A stretch of DNA of 64,000 nt, taken from the NCBI GenBank assembly GCA_964396895.1, contig CAYNGJ010000016.1, forward strand, positions 26,325 to 90,324. The letters run 5' to 3'. The DNA comes from UBA2334 sp964396895 (GTDB lineage Bacteria > Pseudomonadota > Gammaproteobacteria > Burkholderiales > Burkholderiaceae_C). Positions within the stretch are counted from its first letter, which is position 1; each line of letters begins with the position of its first letter. Positions 22,606 through 32,176 of this stretch are shown here, in pieces. Under the pieces are notes generated by a model. It did no database searches, was not told where the DNA came from, and saw only the letters and a program-made list of their open reading frames with translations. The position numbers and the translations under genes were made by a program.

Positions 22606-23631
22606 TCATGCTTGGCCCAGGCGCGTGCCGACCGGCAGGGGGCAGCCCCGCAGAAAGTCGGCCACTGCCAGGCGTTTGCCACCGGCGCGCTGCAATTGCG
22701 TCAGCACCAGAACGCCCTGTCCGGTGGCCATGCCAATGCCCTGATCGTTTATGAATAAAACATGGCCGTAGCGCCTGTCGGTATTGACTTCAGTGCTATT
22801 AATATCGGTATTTTTTGGGGGTGGCGATGTGGCTGCGTCCACGTGGGCCGCCCACACCTTCAGCGGCTCGTCGCCCAGCAGGGTGCTGGCTCCGGGGAAG
22901 GGGTTGAACGCGCGCACCCGCCGTGCCAGTGCCTCGGCCGACAGGGACCAGTCCAGCGTGGCCTCGGCTTTCTCGATTTTGTGCGCGTAGCTGATGCCCG
23001 CCTCGGGTTGGGGCGTGGCGTGCAGGCCGCCGCAGGCCGCCAGCTCCAGGGTCTCCACCATCAGCCGCCCCCCCAGGGTGGCCAGGCGGTCGTGCAGGCT
23101 GGCGGTGGTGTCGGTCGGGGCGATGGGCAGGGCTTCGCGCACCAGCATGTCGCCGGTGTCCAGGCCCGCATCCATTTGCATGATGGTGATGCCGGTGTCG
23201 GTGTCCCCGGCCTCGATGGCGCGGTGAATGGGGGCCGCCCCCCGCCAGCGGGGCAGCAGGGAGGCGTGGATGTTCATGCAGCCCAGGCGGGGCAGGTCCA
23301 GCGTCCACTGCGGCAGGATCAGGCCGTAGGCAGCCACCACCAGCACGTCGGGGCGGGCCGCCAGCAGGGTTTGGCGGGCGGCCTCGGCTTCGTCGGGGAA
23401 CTTGCCGTCCAGGCGAAGGCTGCGGGGCTGGACCACCGGAATGCCCAAGGTCAGGGCGCACTGCTTCACGGGGGAGGCCTGCAGCTTCATGCCCCGGCCT
23501 GCCGGGCGGTCGGGCTGGGAGAGCACCAGCACCAGCTCAAACCCGGCGGCGTGCAGGTGCTGCAGGGCCACGCTGGCAAATTCGGGCGTGCCCGCAAACG
23601 CCACGCGCAGGCTGGGAGTGGCCGCCGCCAT
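22606..23631 (-). CDS. fmt: Methionyl-tRNA formyltransferase with an in-frame repeat insertion
   Basis: Fmt formylates initiator Met-tRNA using 10-formyl-THF. ATG 23631 shares a base with the def stop (TGATG), so an upstream start is unlikely. The catalytic domain shows VAFAGTPEFASVAL, NIHASLLPRWRGAAPI and the GDTDTGITIMQMD stretch. The protein has 341 residues, about 26 more than E. coli Fmt (315). The excess falls in the C-terminal tRNA-binding domain: residues of about 273-296 (NTDINSTEVNTDRRYGHV) are encoded by a copy of the dispersed AT-rich element read antisense. Flanking family sequence (EPLKVWAA before, TGQGVLVLTQLQRAGGKRL after) is intact, so the enzyme probably tolerates the loop. 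Confidence 0.93.
   Translation of the reverse strand: MAAATPSLRVAFAGTPEFASVALQHLHAAGFELVLVLSQPDRPAGRGMKLQASPVKQCALTLGIPVVQPRSLRLDGKFPDEAEAARQTLLAARPDVLVVAAYGLILPQWTLDLPRLGCMNIHASLLPRWRGAAPIHRAIEAGDTDTGITIMQMDAGLDTGDMLVREALPIAPTDTTASLHDRLATLGGRLMVETLELAACGGLHATPQPEAGISYAHKIEKAEATLDWSLSAEALARRVRAFNPFPGASTLLGDEPLKVWAAHVDAATSPPPKNTDINSTEVNTDRRYGHVLFINDQGIGMATGQGVLVLTQLQRAGGKRLAVADFLRGCPLPVGTRLGQA
22746..22815 (+). repeat. Dispersed AT-rich element, copy E, inside fmt
   Basis: On the plus strand ATGGCCGT precedes AGCGC (22770-22774) and GCTAT starts 25 bases later (22795-22799), followed by TAATATCGGT. AATAAAA stands left of the core, as in copy A. fmt runs on the minus strand and reads the element antisense without a stop. 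AT content here is far above that of the surrounding gene. Confidence 0.65.
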
Positions 23632-24167
23632 CACATGCGGCCCTGGGGGCCGTGACCGCTGCGGGTGTCTTCCTTTTGTTCCTTGACCAGTTTGGTCTTG
23701 ATGCGGTTGCGCTTGAGCGGCGACAGGTATTCCACAAACACCTTGCCCATGAGGTGGTCCATTTCGTGCTGAATGCAAACGGCCAGCAGGCCTTCAGCGT
23801 CAATCGTTTGCCGCTTGCCGTGGCGATCCAGCGCTTCCGCTTTGACCGCCACGGCACGTTCCACGCCGTCGTAAATGCCGGGCACCGACAAACAGCCCTC
23901 TTCGCCCTTCTGGCGCTCGGGGCTGGCCCACACGATGGTGGGGTTGATGAGCACCAGGGGCTGATTGCGTTCTTCGCTGACGTCGATCACGATCAGCCGC
24001 TGGTGCACGTCCACCTGCGTGGCCGCCAGGCCAATGCCCTGGGCGTCGTACATGGTGGCCAACATGTCGTCGATCAGGGGTTGCAGCGCCTCGTTCACTT
24101 GGGCAATGGGTTGTGCCACCTTGTGCAGGCGGGGGTCGGGGTAGCGCAGGATGGCGAGAATGGACAT
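23631..24167 (-). CDS. def: Peptide deformylase
   Basis: This metal enzyme removes the N-formyl group from nascent proteins. The 178-residue product has all three signature motifs: GIGLAATQV (about residue 45), EGCLSVP with the Cys ligand, and QHEMDHL with the two His ligands and catalytic Glu. The C-terminal stretch after RIKTKLVKEQKED is a short, polar extension. The def stop overlaps the fmt start by one base (TGATG), the common def-fmt pairing. It is divergent from the LysM gene, with 200 bases between the starts. Confidence 0.96.
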   Translation of the reverse strand: MSILAILRYPDPRLHKVAQPIAQVNEALQPLIDDMLATMYDAQGIGLAATQVDVHQRLIVIDVSEERNQPLVLINPTIVWASPERQKGEEGCLSVPGIYDGVERAVAVKAEALDRHGKRQTIDAEGLLAVCIQHEMDHLMGKVFVEYLSPLKRNRIKTKLVKEQKEDTRSGHGPQGRM

Positions 24168-24367
24168 GTCGGCAGTGGAGAATCGGTCTGAAGAATGTCG
24201 TTATTTTCGCCACTTTTGCGGACGAGGTCCGCCCCGGTGCCCGCATGGCGTTGCCTAATGAGGGGCTTCGGCGGAAAATCAAAAGCCAACTGTCACCACC
24301 CCAAGGCGCGGGCAGGAGGCCTGCGCCTCGCCTGTGCCCTTCCTCTGTGCCCCACTCGCCCATCACC

Positions 24368-25630
24368 ATGAACTTTGTTGCCTCTGAACCCGTCGCCTCC
24401 TCCGGCTTGTCTGCCTGTGGGGTGAGCCCTGCGGCGCGGGGCCCGCTTGGCCGGTGGTGCTGGGCCGGTGCCGTGACCCTGCTGTTGACCACTGTGCCCG
24501 CCGTGGCGCAGCAGTACCCCATCACCGCTGCTCAGCGCAGCGTGGCCAACGAGGTGGCGCAAACGGGTGTGCCCCTGAGCGAGCTGGCTCCCCATGCCCC
24601 CGCCAGCCACACCGTCAAGCGTGGTGACACGTTGTGGGCCATTTCCGGCATGTTTTTGCGCAGCCCCTGGCGCTGGCCCGAGCTGTGGGGCATGAACCTG
24701 TCGGACATCCGAAATCCCCACCGCATTTACCCGGGCCAGGTGCTGGTGCTGGACACCTCCAGCGGCCGGGCGTTGCTCAAGGTGCAGTCGGATGGCGCAT
24801 TGCCGCAGGTCAGGGTGTCGCCCCGCACCCGCTACGAGGCCTTGTCTGACAACGCGATACCACCAGTGTCGCTGGACGCCATAGCCCCTTTTCTGGCAGA
24901 AATGCTGGTGGTGGATGAGGCCAGTTTCGCCCAGGCCCCACGGATTGTGGCTGCTCAGGAGGGGCGTGTGCTGATGAGCCACGGCGATCGAGCCTATGCA
25001 CGTGCCCAACACGGTCACGGCCTGGGCGATGCCCTGAGCACCGCGCCAGGCCAGCCCAGCGTGTACCGGGTGTTCCGCACCGCCACCCCTTTGAAGGACC
25101 CTGTCACCGGCGAGGTCCTGGGCCACGAAGCCCAGTACGTGGGCAAGGCCAGGCTGGTTCGGGGAGAGTCGTTGCGCGATACCTTGGGCAACGACGGCAA
25201 GGTGACGGTGGAAAACGTCCCGGCCACTGTGGACATTGTGGGTGCCAAAGAAGAAATCCGCATCGGTGACCGCTTGTGGGCCGAGCCACAGGATGGCTTG
25301 TCCACGTTTGTCCCACGGGCGCCGCAGGGCGAGTTCAGCGGCCAAGTGGTGTCGGTGTACGGCAGTGCCGTCACCTTTGCGGGCCAGAACCAAGTGGTGG
25401 CCATCAACCTGGGGCAAGCCCAGGGCCTGGAGGCCGGCCATGTGCTGGCGGTGCTCAAGAACGGTGGGCAACTGGTGGACCGCACCGATGCCAGCCGCCC
25501 GTCCATTCGCCTGCCCGGTGAGCGCAACGGGCTGATGATGGTGTTCCGGGTGTTCGAGCGGGTGTCCTACGCCCTCGTGCTCGACATCACCGATGGTGTC
25601 CGCGTGGGTGACCGTTTCGTCAATCCATGA
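24368..25630 (+). CDS. LysM-domain envelope protein
   Basis: The 420-residue protein has an N-terminal signal sequence (WCWAGAVTLLLTTVPAVA, cleaved near residue 47) and one LysM domain at about residues 80-129 (HTVKRGDTLWAISGMFL to YPGQVLVL). A long unannotated C-terminal region of about 290 residues follows. LysM binds peptidoglycan, so it is likely a periplasmic or outer-membrane-associated wall protein. ATG 24368 is preferred because longer in-frame starts would place about 40-85 non-conserved residues before the signal peptide. The stop overlaps the dprA start by 4 bases. LysM-dprA adjacency next to def-fmt is common in betaproteobacteria. Confidence 0.87.
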   Translation: MNFVASEPVASSGLSACGVSPAARGPLGRWCWAGAVTLLLTTVPAVAQQYPITAAQRSVANEVAQTGVPLSELAPHAPASHTVKRGDTLWAISGMFLRSPWRWPELWGMNLSDIRNPHRIYPGQVLVLDTSSGRALLKVQSDGALPQVRVSPRTRYEALSDNAIPPVSLDAIAPFLAEMLVVDEASFAQAPRIVAAQEGRVLMSHGDRAYARAQHGHGLGDALSTAPGQPSVYRVFRTATPLKDPVTGEVLGHEAQYVGKARLVRGESLRDTLGNDGKVTVENVPATVDIVGAKEEIRIGDRLWAEPQDGLSTFVPRAPQGEFSGQVVSVYGSAVTFAGQNQVVAINLGQAQGLEAGHVLAVLKNGGQLVDRTDASRPSIRLPGERNGLMMVFRVFERVSYALVLDITDGVRVGDRFVNP

Positions 25631-26781
25631 CCGCGTTGCCAGACGGCCTGGACGGCTGGCTCCGCCTCAGCCTCACGCCCGGGGTGGGCGATGTGTCCGC
25701 CCGCAAGTTGCTGAGCGCTTTTGGCCTGCCGGAACAGATTTTTACCCAGTCGGAGGCGGCCTTGCGCCAGGTGGTGGGGCCAGCCCAGATTGCAGCGTTG
25801 CAGGCACCGCCCGCTGGCTGGTTGGCCCAATGTGAGCTGACCAGGGCCTGGCTGGATGGCTCCGCGCAGCGCGGCGTGCTCACCCTGGCGGACACCGCCT
25901 ACCCGACGCTGCTCCTGAACATGGCCGACCCGCCGCTGGTGTTGTACTGGCAGGGGGATGTGTCACTGCTCGGCCACCCGCATTGCCTGGCCGTGGTGGG
26001 CAGCCGAAACCCCACCCCCCAAGGTGAGCGCACCGCGCATGACATGTCCAGCGCCATGGCGGCTGCCGGTGTGTGCGTGGTGTCGGGCCTGGCCCTGGGG
26101 GTGGACGGTGCGGCCCACACCGGGGCGCTGGATGGCGGTGGTGCCACCATTGCCGTGGTGGGCACCGGGCTGGACCGGGTGTACCCGAGTCGCCACCTGG
26201 CCTTGGCCCACCGCATCACCCAGCGCGGATTGCTGTTGAGCGAGTTTCCGCTGGGCACGCCCCCCAGTCAGTCCAATTTCCCCAAGCGCAACCGCATCAT
26301 TGCGGGTTTGGCGCAGGGAACGCTGGTGGTGGAGGCTGCCCTGGCCTCGGGTTCACTCATCACGGCGCGACTGGCCGTGGACATGGGGCGCGAGGTGTTT
26401 GCCATTCCCGGCTCCATCCATTCGACGCAGGCCAAAGGCTGCCATGCCTTGATACGCCAGGGGGCCAAGCTGGTTGAGACGGCGCAGGACGTGCTCGAAG
26501 ACCTTCAGTTTGTGCCACCAATGGTTGGCGCAGCTGCGCCCGAAGGTTTGCCAGGAGACGTGGGTCTCTTCTCTGGCGAGGACGTGGTGGAGGTGGTCGT
26601 GGCGGGGGCACCGGGTCGGTTGCTGGACCAAATGGGGCACCACCCCATTGGCTTGGATGCGTTGCAGGCCAGAACCGGTGAGTCTGCAGCCCATTTGCAG
26701 GCTTGGCTGATGGAGTTGGAACTGGATGGGCACGTGGCCCGCGCTCCGGGGGGGCTGTTTCAACGTGTGGTGCGTGCCTGA
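25627..26781 (+). CDS. dprA: DNA-processing protein A
   Basis: DprA loads RecA on incoming single-stranded DNA during natural transformation. The 384-residue protein has an N-terminal helix-hairpin-helix-like segment and the Rossmann core. Core signatures are AVVGSRNPTPQGERTA, VSGLALGVDGAAHTGAL, GTGLDRVYPSRH and FPKRNRIIAGLAQGTLVVEA. A C-terminal winged-helix domain spans about residues 320-380 (PIGLDALQARTGESAAHLQAWLMELELDG-like, interrupted here for length). The ATG overlaps the LysM gene stop. It is convergent with the DUF1631 gene, 50 bases apart. Confidence 0.93.
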   Translation: MTALPDGLDGWLRLSLTPGVGDVSARKLLSAFGLPEQIFTQSEAALRQVVGPAQIAALQAPPAGWLAQCELTRAWLDGSAQRGVLTLADTAYPTLLLNMADPPLVLYWQGDVSLLGHPHCLAVVGSRNPTPQGERTAHDMSSAMAAAGVCVVSGLALGVDGAAHTGALDGGGATIAVVGTGLDRVYPSRHLALAHRITQRGLLLSEFPLGTPPSQSNFPKRNRIIAGLAQGTLVVEAALASGSLITARLAVDMGREVFAIPGSIHSTQAKGCHALIRQGAKLVETAQDVLEDLQFVPPMVGAAAPEGLPGDVGLFSGEDVVEVVVAGAPGRLLDQMGHHPIGLDALQARTGESAAHLQAWLMELELDGHVARAPGGLFQRVVRA

Positions 26782-26831
26782 GCGGGCAGGCACCTGGCAG
26801 CCGTCTTCTGCCGGCGTCGGCTCGCCATTCG

Positions 26832-29102
26832 TCAGGTGAGCAGGCGTTCGGGGTTGGCCTCGATTTTGGACAGTGCAGAGCGGGTGGCGCGCACCGTGAG
26901 CGACTCACCCTCCACCGGGGTCAGCAACCCAGCCTGGAGGTATGAGGCCACACGCGCTGTCTGGAAAAGGTAGCAACGCTGGTGCGCAGTGGTGAACAGG
27001 CACAGCTGTCCCCGCTCGCTGCGCCAGGCCAGTTGTACCTGGGTCGGCTGGTTGTTGTGGTCCAGCTGGAACCAGCTGCCCAGTTGCAACTCCATGGCCC
27101 ACGCGCGCATGGCCTGCTGAGGGGGCTCGCCCCCTTGGGTGATGATTTCAATCAGCGAGGCATCGGCCCCCGTGATCATTTCAATGCTTTCTTGGTCCAG
27201 TTCCAAGTCACCCATGTCCTCCTGGGTCAGGAACTCTTCCAAGCGGGAGAGGTTGCGGGTGACGGCCGCCAGTTGCTCGGCTGGGATGGATTCGGTTCGC
27301 GACATGAAGGCTTCGGCCAGGATGTCACTGATGACCTTCATGTGGCCGTCCTGTGTGGCGCTGTCAAAGCCCAGTGTGGACATGCCTTTGCGCAACCTGC
27401 CCAGCAGCGCGGGCAATTGCGCGATCACCTGGGCCCGCTCCGCGCGGGAGGGTTTGGCGCTCGCGGCCCACAGGAGGTCTGACGCGGCCTGTTTGTGCAC
27501 CAGCATTTCCTCATGCTTGGCGCCGTGCTTGACGGTGGCCAACGCCATGACCTCGGCCCAGATTTTGAACAGAAAGTCCCGAATGCCTTCCCGGACCGGC
27601 ATGTCGTTGAGCAGCTTTCTGAGCTCAATGGTGTATTGCACCGCCAGTGTCTCTTTCTGCTCGACCTGCTGCGCCACACTGACCAAGCGGCCGGTTTGCG
27701 CATGGGACTGCAGGTGCTTGGCCAAAAAGGTCTGAAATTCGTCGAACACCAGTTGGAACACCCGCCGGCCGGTTTCCGGGTACTGCTCGATCACCTGAAC
27801 GATGCGGCGAATTTCCATTTCCAGCGCGTGGGCGCTCACCTCGGACAGGGTGGCGTCAAAGCCCAGGGCGCAGGAGCCCATGCGGTCGATCAGGCGGCGT
27901 GCGGGGTGTTGCAACGAACTGAAAAAATCAGGCTCTGCCAACGCCACCCGCAGCACGGGGATTTGCAGTCGGGCAAACCAGACCCGCAGCGTGGGCGGTA
28001 TGCGGTCTTCGCTGAGGATGCTCTGGAACATCAGGGCCACCACCTCGATGGTGGCCTTTTCGCTGGCGGATTCGGTGGCTTGCTTGAGGGTGCTGGTTTG
28101 CTGGCGCAGTTGCTGGGCCATCTGGGCCACCAGGCCAGCCTGACCAACGGCATCCATCCCATCCACTGCATCTGCTACTTGCGCAAAACCTTGCCACTGT
28201 TGCCCGTCCTGCAGCAGGGTCTGCAGCTGAGGCGAGGCAGGGGCAACCGGTGTTGGTCCACTGCTGCCACTACCCTGTGTGTGGCCCGCCTCAGGGACAC
28301 CGGCACTGCCCAGCAGGCGGCGGATTTTCCCCATGACTTCCTGGGTCTGCTGGCGCGTGCGTGTCCACCATTCGGCACCCGGGCCAGTGTCGCGTTGACT
28401 CCCCATGTGGGCGGTGGGGACAAAGGCGGTTGGCCGCGCCATGGTCGTAGGCGTGTCGGCTGAGCTGGCTTTTCGCACCACGTGCTTGGGGCTGATCTCT
28501 GGCATCACACCATTGGTGACCAGGAACCGGTTGGCCTCTTGGTAAACGCCTTCCATGCGCTCGGCCAAGAGCGGGTACAGGGGCACGCTCAGGTAGCGCC
28601 AGCTCTCTTTGGACAGTCCTGCACGCACCCACTCTTCAAACAGGGTTTTGGCCAACATGTCGGGACGCACAACGTCATTGGGCAACAGGTCAACGCGTCC
28701 GCTGACAAACAACAGCCTAAGCTTCAGGTCGGCCCACGCTTGGTTGGCCTTGTCCTGGATGGCCGCAGCCAGTTTGCCGGTCTGAAGTTGATCCTCCACC
28801 GCGTCGGTGGCCAGCAACTCCAGGTGTTCGGTGGTTCTTGGGGTTGTGCTGTCGGTGTGGTGCAGCGCCTGACGTTGCAATGCCGCGCGCAGATTTTCAA
28901 TCCACAGTTGCTCGTGCTGTGTGAGCTCTCGCTGGGCCTCTTGCGCCGTCTGCGTGTCTTTCAAGACCCGGGAGTGAATCAGCACTTGATTCAGGTGGTC
29001 TTGCAAGCCCTGCACCACTTGAGGCAACACCAACCCGGCCTGTGCGCAAAAGCGCTGACGGGTCACGTTGGCCAAGGCCACAAGCGGTGCGGTGGTGGTC
29101 AC
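26832..29102 (-). CDS. DUF1631 family protein
   Basis: This 756-residue soluble protein has no signal peptide or membrane segment. Its sequence is mostly helical, with repeated Leu- and Gln-rich stretches, and resembles the large DUF1631 proteins of beta- and gammaproteobacteria, whose function is not established. A low-complexity linker near residues 265-290 (GSGSSGPTPVAPASPQ) separates an N-terminal third from the main body. It lies 87 bases downstream of secF on the same strand, so it may be transcribed with yajC-secDF, but no functional tie is known. The N-terminus (MTTTAPLVALANVTRQRF) begins near 29102. Confidence 0.75.
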   Translation of the reverse strand: MTTTAPLVALANVTRQRFCAQAGLVLPQVVQGLQDHLNQVLIHSRVLKDTQTAQEAQRELTQHEQLWIENLRAALQRQALHHTDSTTPRTTEHLELLATDAVEDQLQTGKLAAAIQDKANQAWADLKLRLLFVSGRVDLLPNDVVRPDMLAKTLFEEWVRAGLSKESWRYLSVPLYPLLAERMEGVYQEANRFLVTNGVMPEISPKHVVRKASSADTPTTMARPTAFVPTAHMGSQRDTGPGAEWWTRTRQQTQEVMGKIRRLLGSAGVPEAGHTQGSGSSGPTPVAPASPQLQTLLQDGQQWQGFAQVADAVDGMDAVGQAGLVAQMAQQLRQQTSTLKQATESASEKATIEVVALMFQSILSEDRIPPTLRVWFARLQIPVLRVALAEPDFFSSLQHPARRLIDRMGSCALGFDATLSEVSAHALEMEIRRIVQVIEQYPETGRRVFQLVFDEFQTFLAKHLQSHAQTGRLVSVAQQVEQKETLAVQYTIELRKLLNDMPVREGIRDFLFKIWAEVMALATVKHGAKHEEMLVHKQAASDLLWAASAKPSRAERAQVIAQLPALLGRLRKGMSTLGFDSATQDGHMKVISDILAEAFMSRTESIPAEQLAAVTRNLSRLEEFLTQEDMGDLELDQESIEMITGADASLIEIITQGGEPPQQAMRAWAMELQLGSWFQLDHNNQPTQVQLAWRSERGQLCLFTTAHQRCYLFQTARVASYLQAGLLTPVEGESLTVRATRSALSKIEANPERLLT

Positions 29103-29189
29103 AGCGGCGGTGCGATTGGATGGGTGTGACAGCTCGACAAGGCACCATCTGCGGATGGCCCTTGGGTGGCGGTTGTTGCGACCGTGGTG

Positions 29190-30137
29190 TCAGACTGCCG
29201 CCCCATGATTGGGGTCGTCTGGATTGCCTTCTCTTTTGTCACGGATCAGGTCTTCCCTTTTGATGCCCAGCCACATGGCCACCGCAGCGGCCACAAAAAT
29301 GGATGAGTAGATGCCGAACAGGATACCAATGGTCAGCGCCAGCGCAAAGTAAAACAGTGTGGGGCCACCAAACAACAACATGGACAGCACCATGATCTGG
29401 GTGGAGCCATGGGTGATGATGGTGCGGCTGATGGTGGAGGTGATGGCGTGGTCGATCACCTGCACGGGTGTCATCTTGCGTTGTTTGCGGAAAGTTTCAC
29501 GGATGCGGTCAAACACCACCACAGATTCGTTCACCGAATAGCCCAGCACGGCCAGCACCGCCGCCAGCACCGCCAGTGAAAATTCCCACTGGAAGAAGGC
29601 GAAAAAGCCCAGGATGATGATCACGTCGTGCAGGTTGGCAATGATGGCCGCGACGGCGTATTTCCACTCGAACCGGAACGCCAAATAAATCATGATGCCC
29701 ACGATGACCAGCGACAAGGCCAGCAGCCCGTCCTGGGCCAGCTCTTTGCCGACCTGTGGGCCGACGAATTCGGTGCGGCGCAGTTGGACGGTGGGGGCGT
29801 CGGCCTTGAGTGCGATCAGCACCGCCTCGCTTTGCTGGCCAGAGGTCTGACCGGCCAGGGGGGGCAGGCGCATCATCACGTCGCGCGAGGTACCGAAGTT
29901 CTGCACCTGTGCTTCCGCGTAGCCCAATTTGGCAATCACTTCCCGGATGTGGTTCACGTCGGCGGGTTGCTCGTAAGCCACCTCCACCACCGTGCCCCCG
30001 GTGAACTCCACCGACAGGTTCAGCCCTTTGTGGAAAAGGAAGACCACGGCGGCCAGAAAGGTCAGAAACGAAAACGCGTTGAGCACCAACGCGTGTCGCA
30101 TGAAGGGGATGTCCTTGCGGATTTTGAAGAGTTCCAT
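29190..30137 (-). CDS. secF: Protein translocase subunit SecF
   Basis: SecF with SecD uses proton motive force to pull proteins out of the SecYEG channel. The 315-residue protein has the first helix (AFSFLTFLAAVVFLFHKGL), a periplasmic domain of about 100 residues, and five further helices. The conserved motif VLGYSVNESVVVFDRIRE is present, followed by TISRTIITHGSTQIMVLSMLLFGG. It starts 32 bases after the secD stop. The C-terminal tail after the last helix is short and charged. Confidence 0.95.
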   Translation of the reverse strand: MELFKIRKDIPFMRHALVLNAFSFLTFLAAVVFLFHKGLNLSVEFTGGTVVEVAYEQPADVNHIREVIAKLGYAEAQVQNFGTSRDVMMRLPPLAGQTSGQQSEAVLIALKADAPTVQLRRTEFVGPQVGKELAQDGLLALSLVIVGIMIYLAFRFEWKYAVAAIIANLHDVIIILGFFAFFQWEFSLAVLAAVLAVLGYSVNESVVVFDRIRETFRKQRKMTPVQVIDHAITSTISRTIITHGSTQIMVLSMLLFGGPTLFYFALALTIGILFGIYSSIFVAAAVAMWLGIKREDLIRDKREGNPDDPNHGAAV

Positions 30138-30169
30138 GGCAAATGTCCTGTGTGCGGGGTGTGTGGCGC

Positions 30170-32056
30170 TCAGTCGTTGGTGACCACCGATTTGGCGGTG
30201 GCCTCAGGCTTCCAGATGGTGCCAATGGACACGTCCTTGAGCTTTTTCTGGCGTCCGTACCAGAAGTTGACCACCCCGCGCGAGAAGAACACGGCAGAGA
30301 ACATGGAGGTCAGGATGCCGATGCAATGCACCACCGCAAAACCACGAACCGGACCAGAGCCGAACATCAGCAGCGCGATGCCCGCGATCAGGGTGGTGAC
30401 GTTGGAGTCCAGAATGGTGCCCCAGGCGTGGTTGTAGCCCGCGTTGATCGCAGCTTGCGGTGACACGCCGTTGCGCAACTCTTCACGCACGCGCTCGTTG
30501 ATGAGCACGTTGGCGTCAATGGCCATGCCCAGCGCCAAAGCCATGGCCGCCATGCCCGGCAGGGTCAGCGTGGCTTGCAGCATGGACAGCGCGGCCACCA
30601 GCAGCACCAGGTTGAACGCGAGTGCGATGCTGGAGAACACACCGAACATCATGTAATACACACACATGAACGCGACGATGACCAGGAAGCCCCACAACAC
30701 GCTGTTAAAGCCCTTGGCGATGTTTTCGGCGCCCAGGCTGGGGCCTATGGTGCGTTCTTCAATGATGTCCATGGGCGCGGCCAGTGAGCCGGCGCGCAGC
30801 AGCAGTGCCGTGTCGCTGGCTTCGGCGGTGCTCATTCGGCCCGAAATCTGCACACGTCCACCACCAATTTCGCCCCGGATGACGGGGGCAGTCACCACTT
30901 CACCCTTGCCTTTTTCGAACAGCAAAATGGCCATGCGCTTGCCCACGTTTTCCCGCGTCACGTCACGGAAGATGCGCGAACCTTTGGCGTCCAGCGACAG
31001 GTGCACGGCGGCTTCCTGGGTCTGGTTGTCGAACCCGGCTTGGGCGTCGGTGAGGTTTTCCCCCGTCAACACCACCTGGCGCTTGGTGATGACGGCCTGG
31101 CCGTTGCGGTCCAGGTGGCGTTCCGAGCCGAAGGGCACGGGGCCAGAGCCGGCTTCGGCCGCACGACCTTCGGCACTTTCGTCCACCATGCGCAGCTCCA
31201 GCGTGGCGGTGCGGCCCAGAATGTCTTTCGCCTTGGCGGTGTCTTGCACGCCGGGCAACTGCACCACGATGCGGTCCAGCCCTTGTTGCTGAATAACTGG
31301 CTCTGCCACCCCCAGTTCGTTGATGCGGTTGTGCAGCGTCGTGATGTTTTGCTTCAGGGCCTGTTCCTGCACCTTGCGGGCGGCTTCGGGCTTGAGTGTC
31401 AGCACCAGCTTGCTGTCGGAGCCGTCGGGGGTGACGGCCGCCACCAGGTCGGGAAACTGGTCTTGCAGCAGGTTTTGTGCGGCTTGCTGGGTGGCGGCGT
31501 CGCGCACGCGCAACTCCACGGTCTGGCCATTGCGGCTGATGCCGCCGTGGCGGATGTTTTTGTCGCGCAGCGCCAGGCGCAGGTCGCTGGCCAGGGCTTC
31601 GGCCTTCTTGGTCAACGCACCCGCCATGTCCACCTGCAGCATGAAGTGCACACCACCGCGCAGGTCCAAGCCCAGGTACATGGGCGATGCATGCAGGGCC
31701 TGCAGCCAAGCGGGCGTGCGGGGCAACAGGTTCAGTGCCACCACGTGGCTGGGGTCGGTCGGGTCGGGGTTGAAGGCTTTTTCCAGCGCATCGCGCGCCT
31801 TGAGCTGGGTGTCGGTGTCGTTGAACCTCGCCTTGATGGAGCTGCCCTCCATCTGGATCATGCTGGCTTGCAGATTTTCTGTTTGCAGCACCTGTTCGAC
31901 CCGCGTCAGGGCAGCGTTGTCGAGTTTGATGGTGGCTTTGCCGGACGACACCTGCACCGCAGGTGCTTCGCCAAACAGGTTGGGCAGGCTGTAAATGGAC
32001 CCGATCAACAGCATGATCAGGATGACCACGTACTTCCAGAGTGGGTAACGGTTCAT
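30170..32056 (-). CDS. secD: Protein translocase subunit SecD
   Basis: The 628-residue protein has one N-terminal helix (about 9-25), a long periplasmic P1 region with the LGLDLRGGVHFMLQVD motif, and a C-terminal five-helix bundle containing GMAIDANVLINERVREEL, the proton-pathway segment. The last helix is followed by a basic cytoplasmic tail. It follows yajC by 120 bases and precedes secF by 32, the usual yajC-secD-secF order. The queA-tgt genes that often precede yajC are absent; an unrelated oxidoreductase gene is upstream instead. Confidence 0.96.
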   Translation of the reverse strand: MNRYPLWKYVVILIMLLIGSIYSLPNLFGEAPAVQVSSGKATIKLDNAALTRVEQVLQTENLQASMIQMEGSSIKARFNDTDTQLKARDALEKAFNPDPTDPSHVVALNLLPRTPAWLQALHASPMYLGLDLRGGVHFMLQVDMAGALTKKAEALASDLRLALRDKNIRHGGISRNGQTVELRVRDAATQQAAQNLLQDQFPDLVAAVTPDGSDSKLVLTLKPEAARKVQEQALKQNITTLHNRINELGVAEPVIQQQGLDRIVVQLPGVQDTAKAKDILGRTATLELRMVDESAEGRAAEAGSGPVPFGSERHLDRNGQAVITKRQVVLTGENLTDAQAGFDNQTQEAAVHLSLDAKGSRIFRDVTRENVGKRMAILLFEKGKGEVVTAPVIRGEIGGGRVQISGRMSTAEASDTALLLRAGSLAAPMDIIEERTIGPSLGAENIAKGFNSVLWGFLVIVAFMCVYYMMFGVFSSIALAFNLVLLVAALSMLQATLTLPGMAAMALALGMAIDANVLINERVREELRNGVSPQAAINAGYNHAWGTILDSNVTTLIAGIALLMFGSGPVRGFAVVHCIGILTSMFSAVFFSRGVVNFWYGRQKKLKDVSIGTIWKPEATAKSVVTND

Positions 32057-32176
32057 GTGCTTGGCACCAATTTCAAAAAACTCAAGGGCGGCTGGGCCAA
32101 CTGGGGGAGCAGGCGGTGCCTGTGCCAGTGTCCGAGCCGCCCATCGTGGGGAGAGCCAGTGGTTTGACCGGTGACC

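Noticed and set aside
24850..24905. AT-poor segment in the LysM gene resembling the dispersed element (GTCGCTGGACGCC)
   Set aside because: It has AGCGA rather than AGCGC, and no GCTAT-like sequence falls 25 nt away on either strand; residues there look native to the family.
26782..26831. Terminator between convergent dprA and DUF1631 genes
   Set aside because: Only a 5-bp GGCAG/CTGCC stem without U tract is visible; too weak to call.
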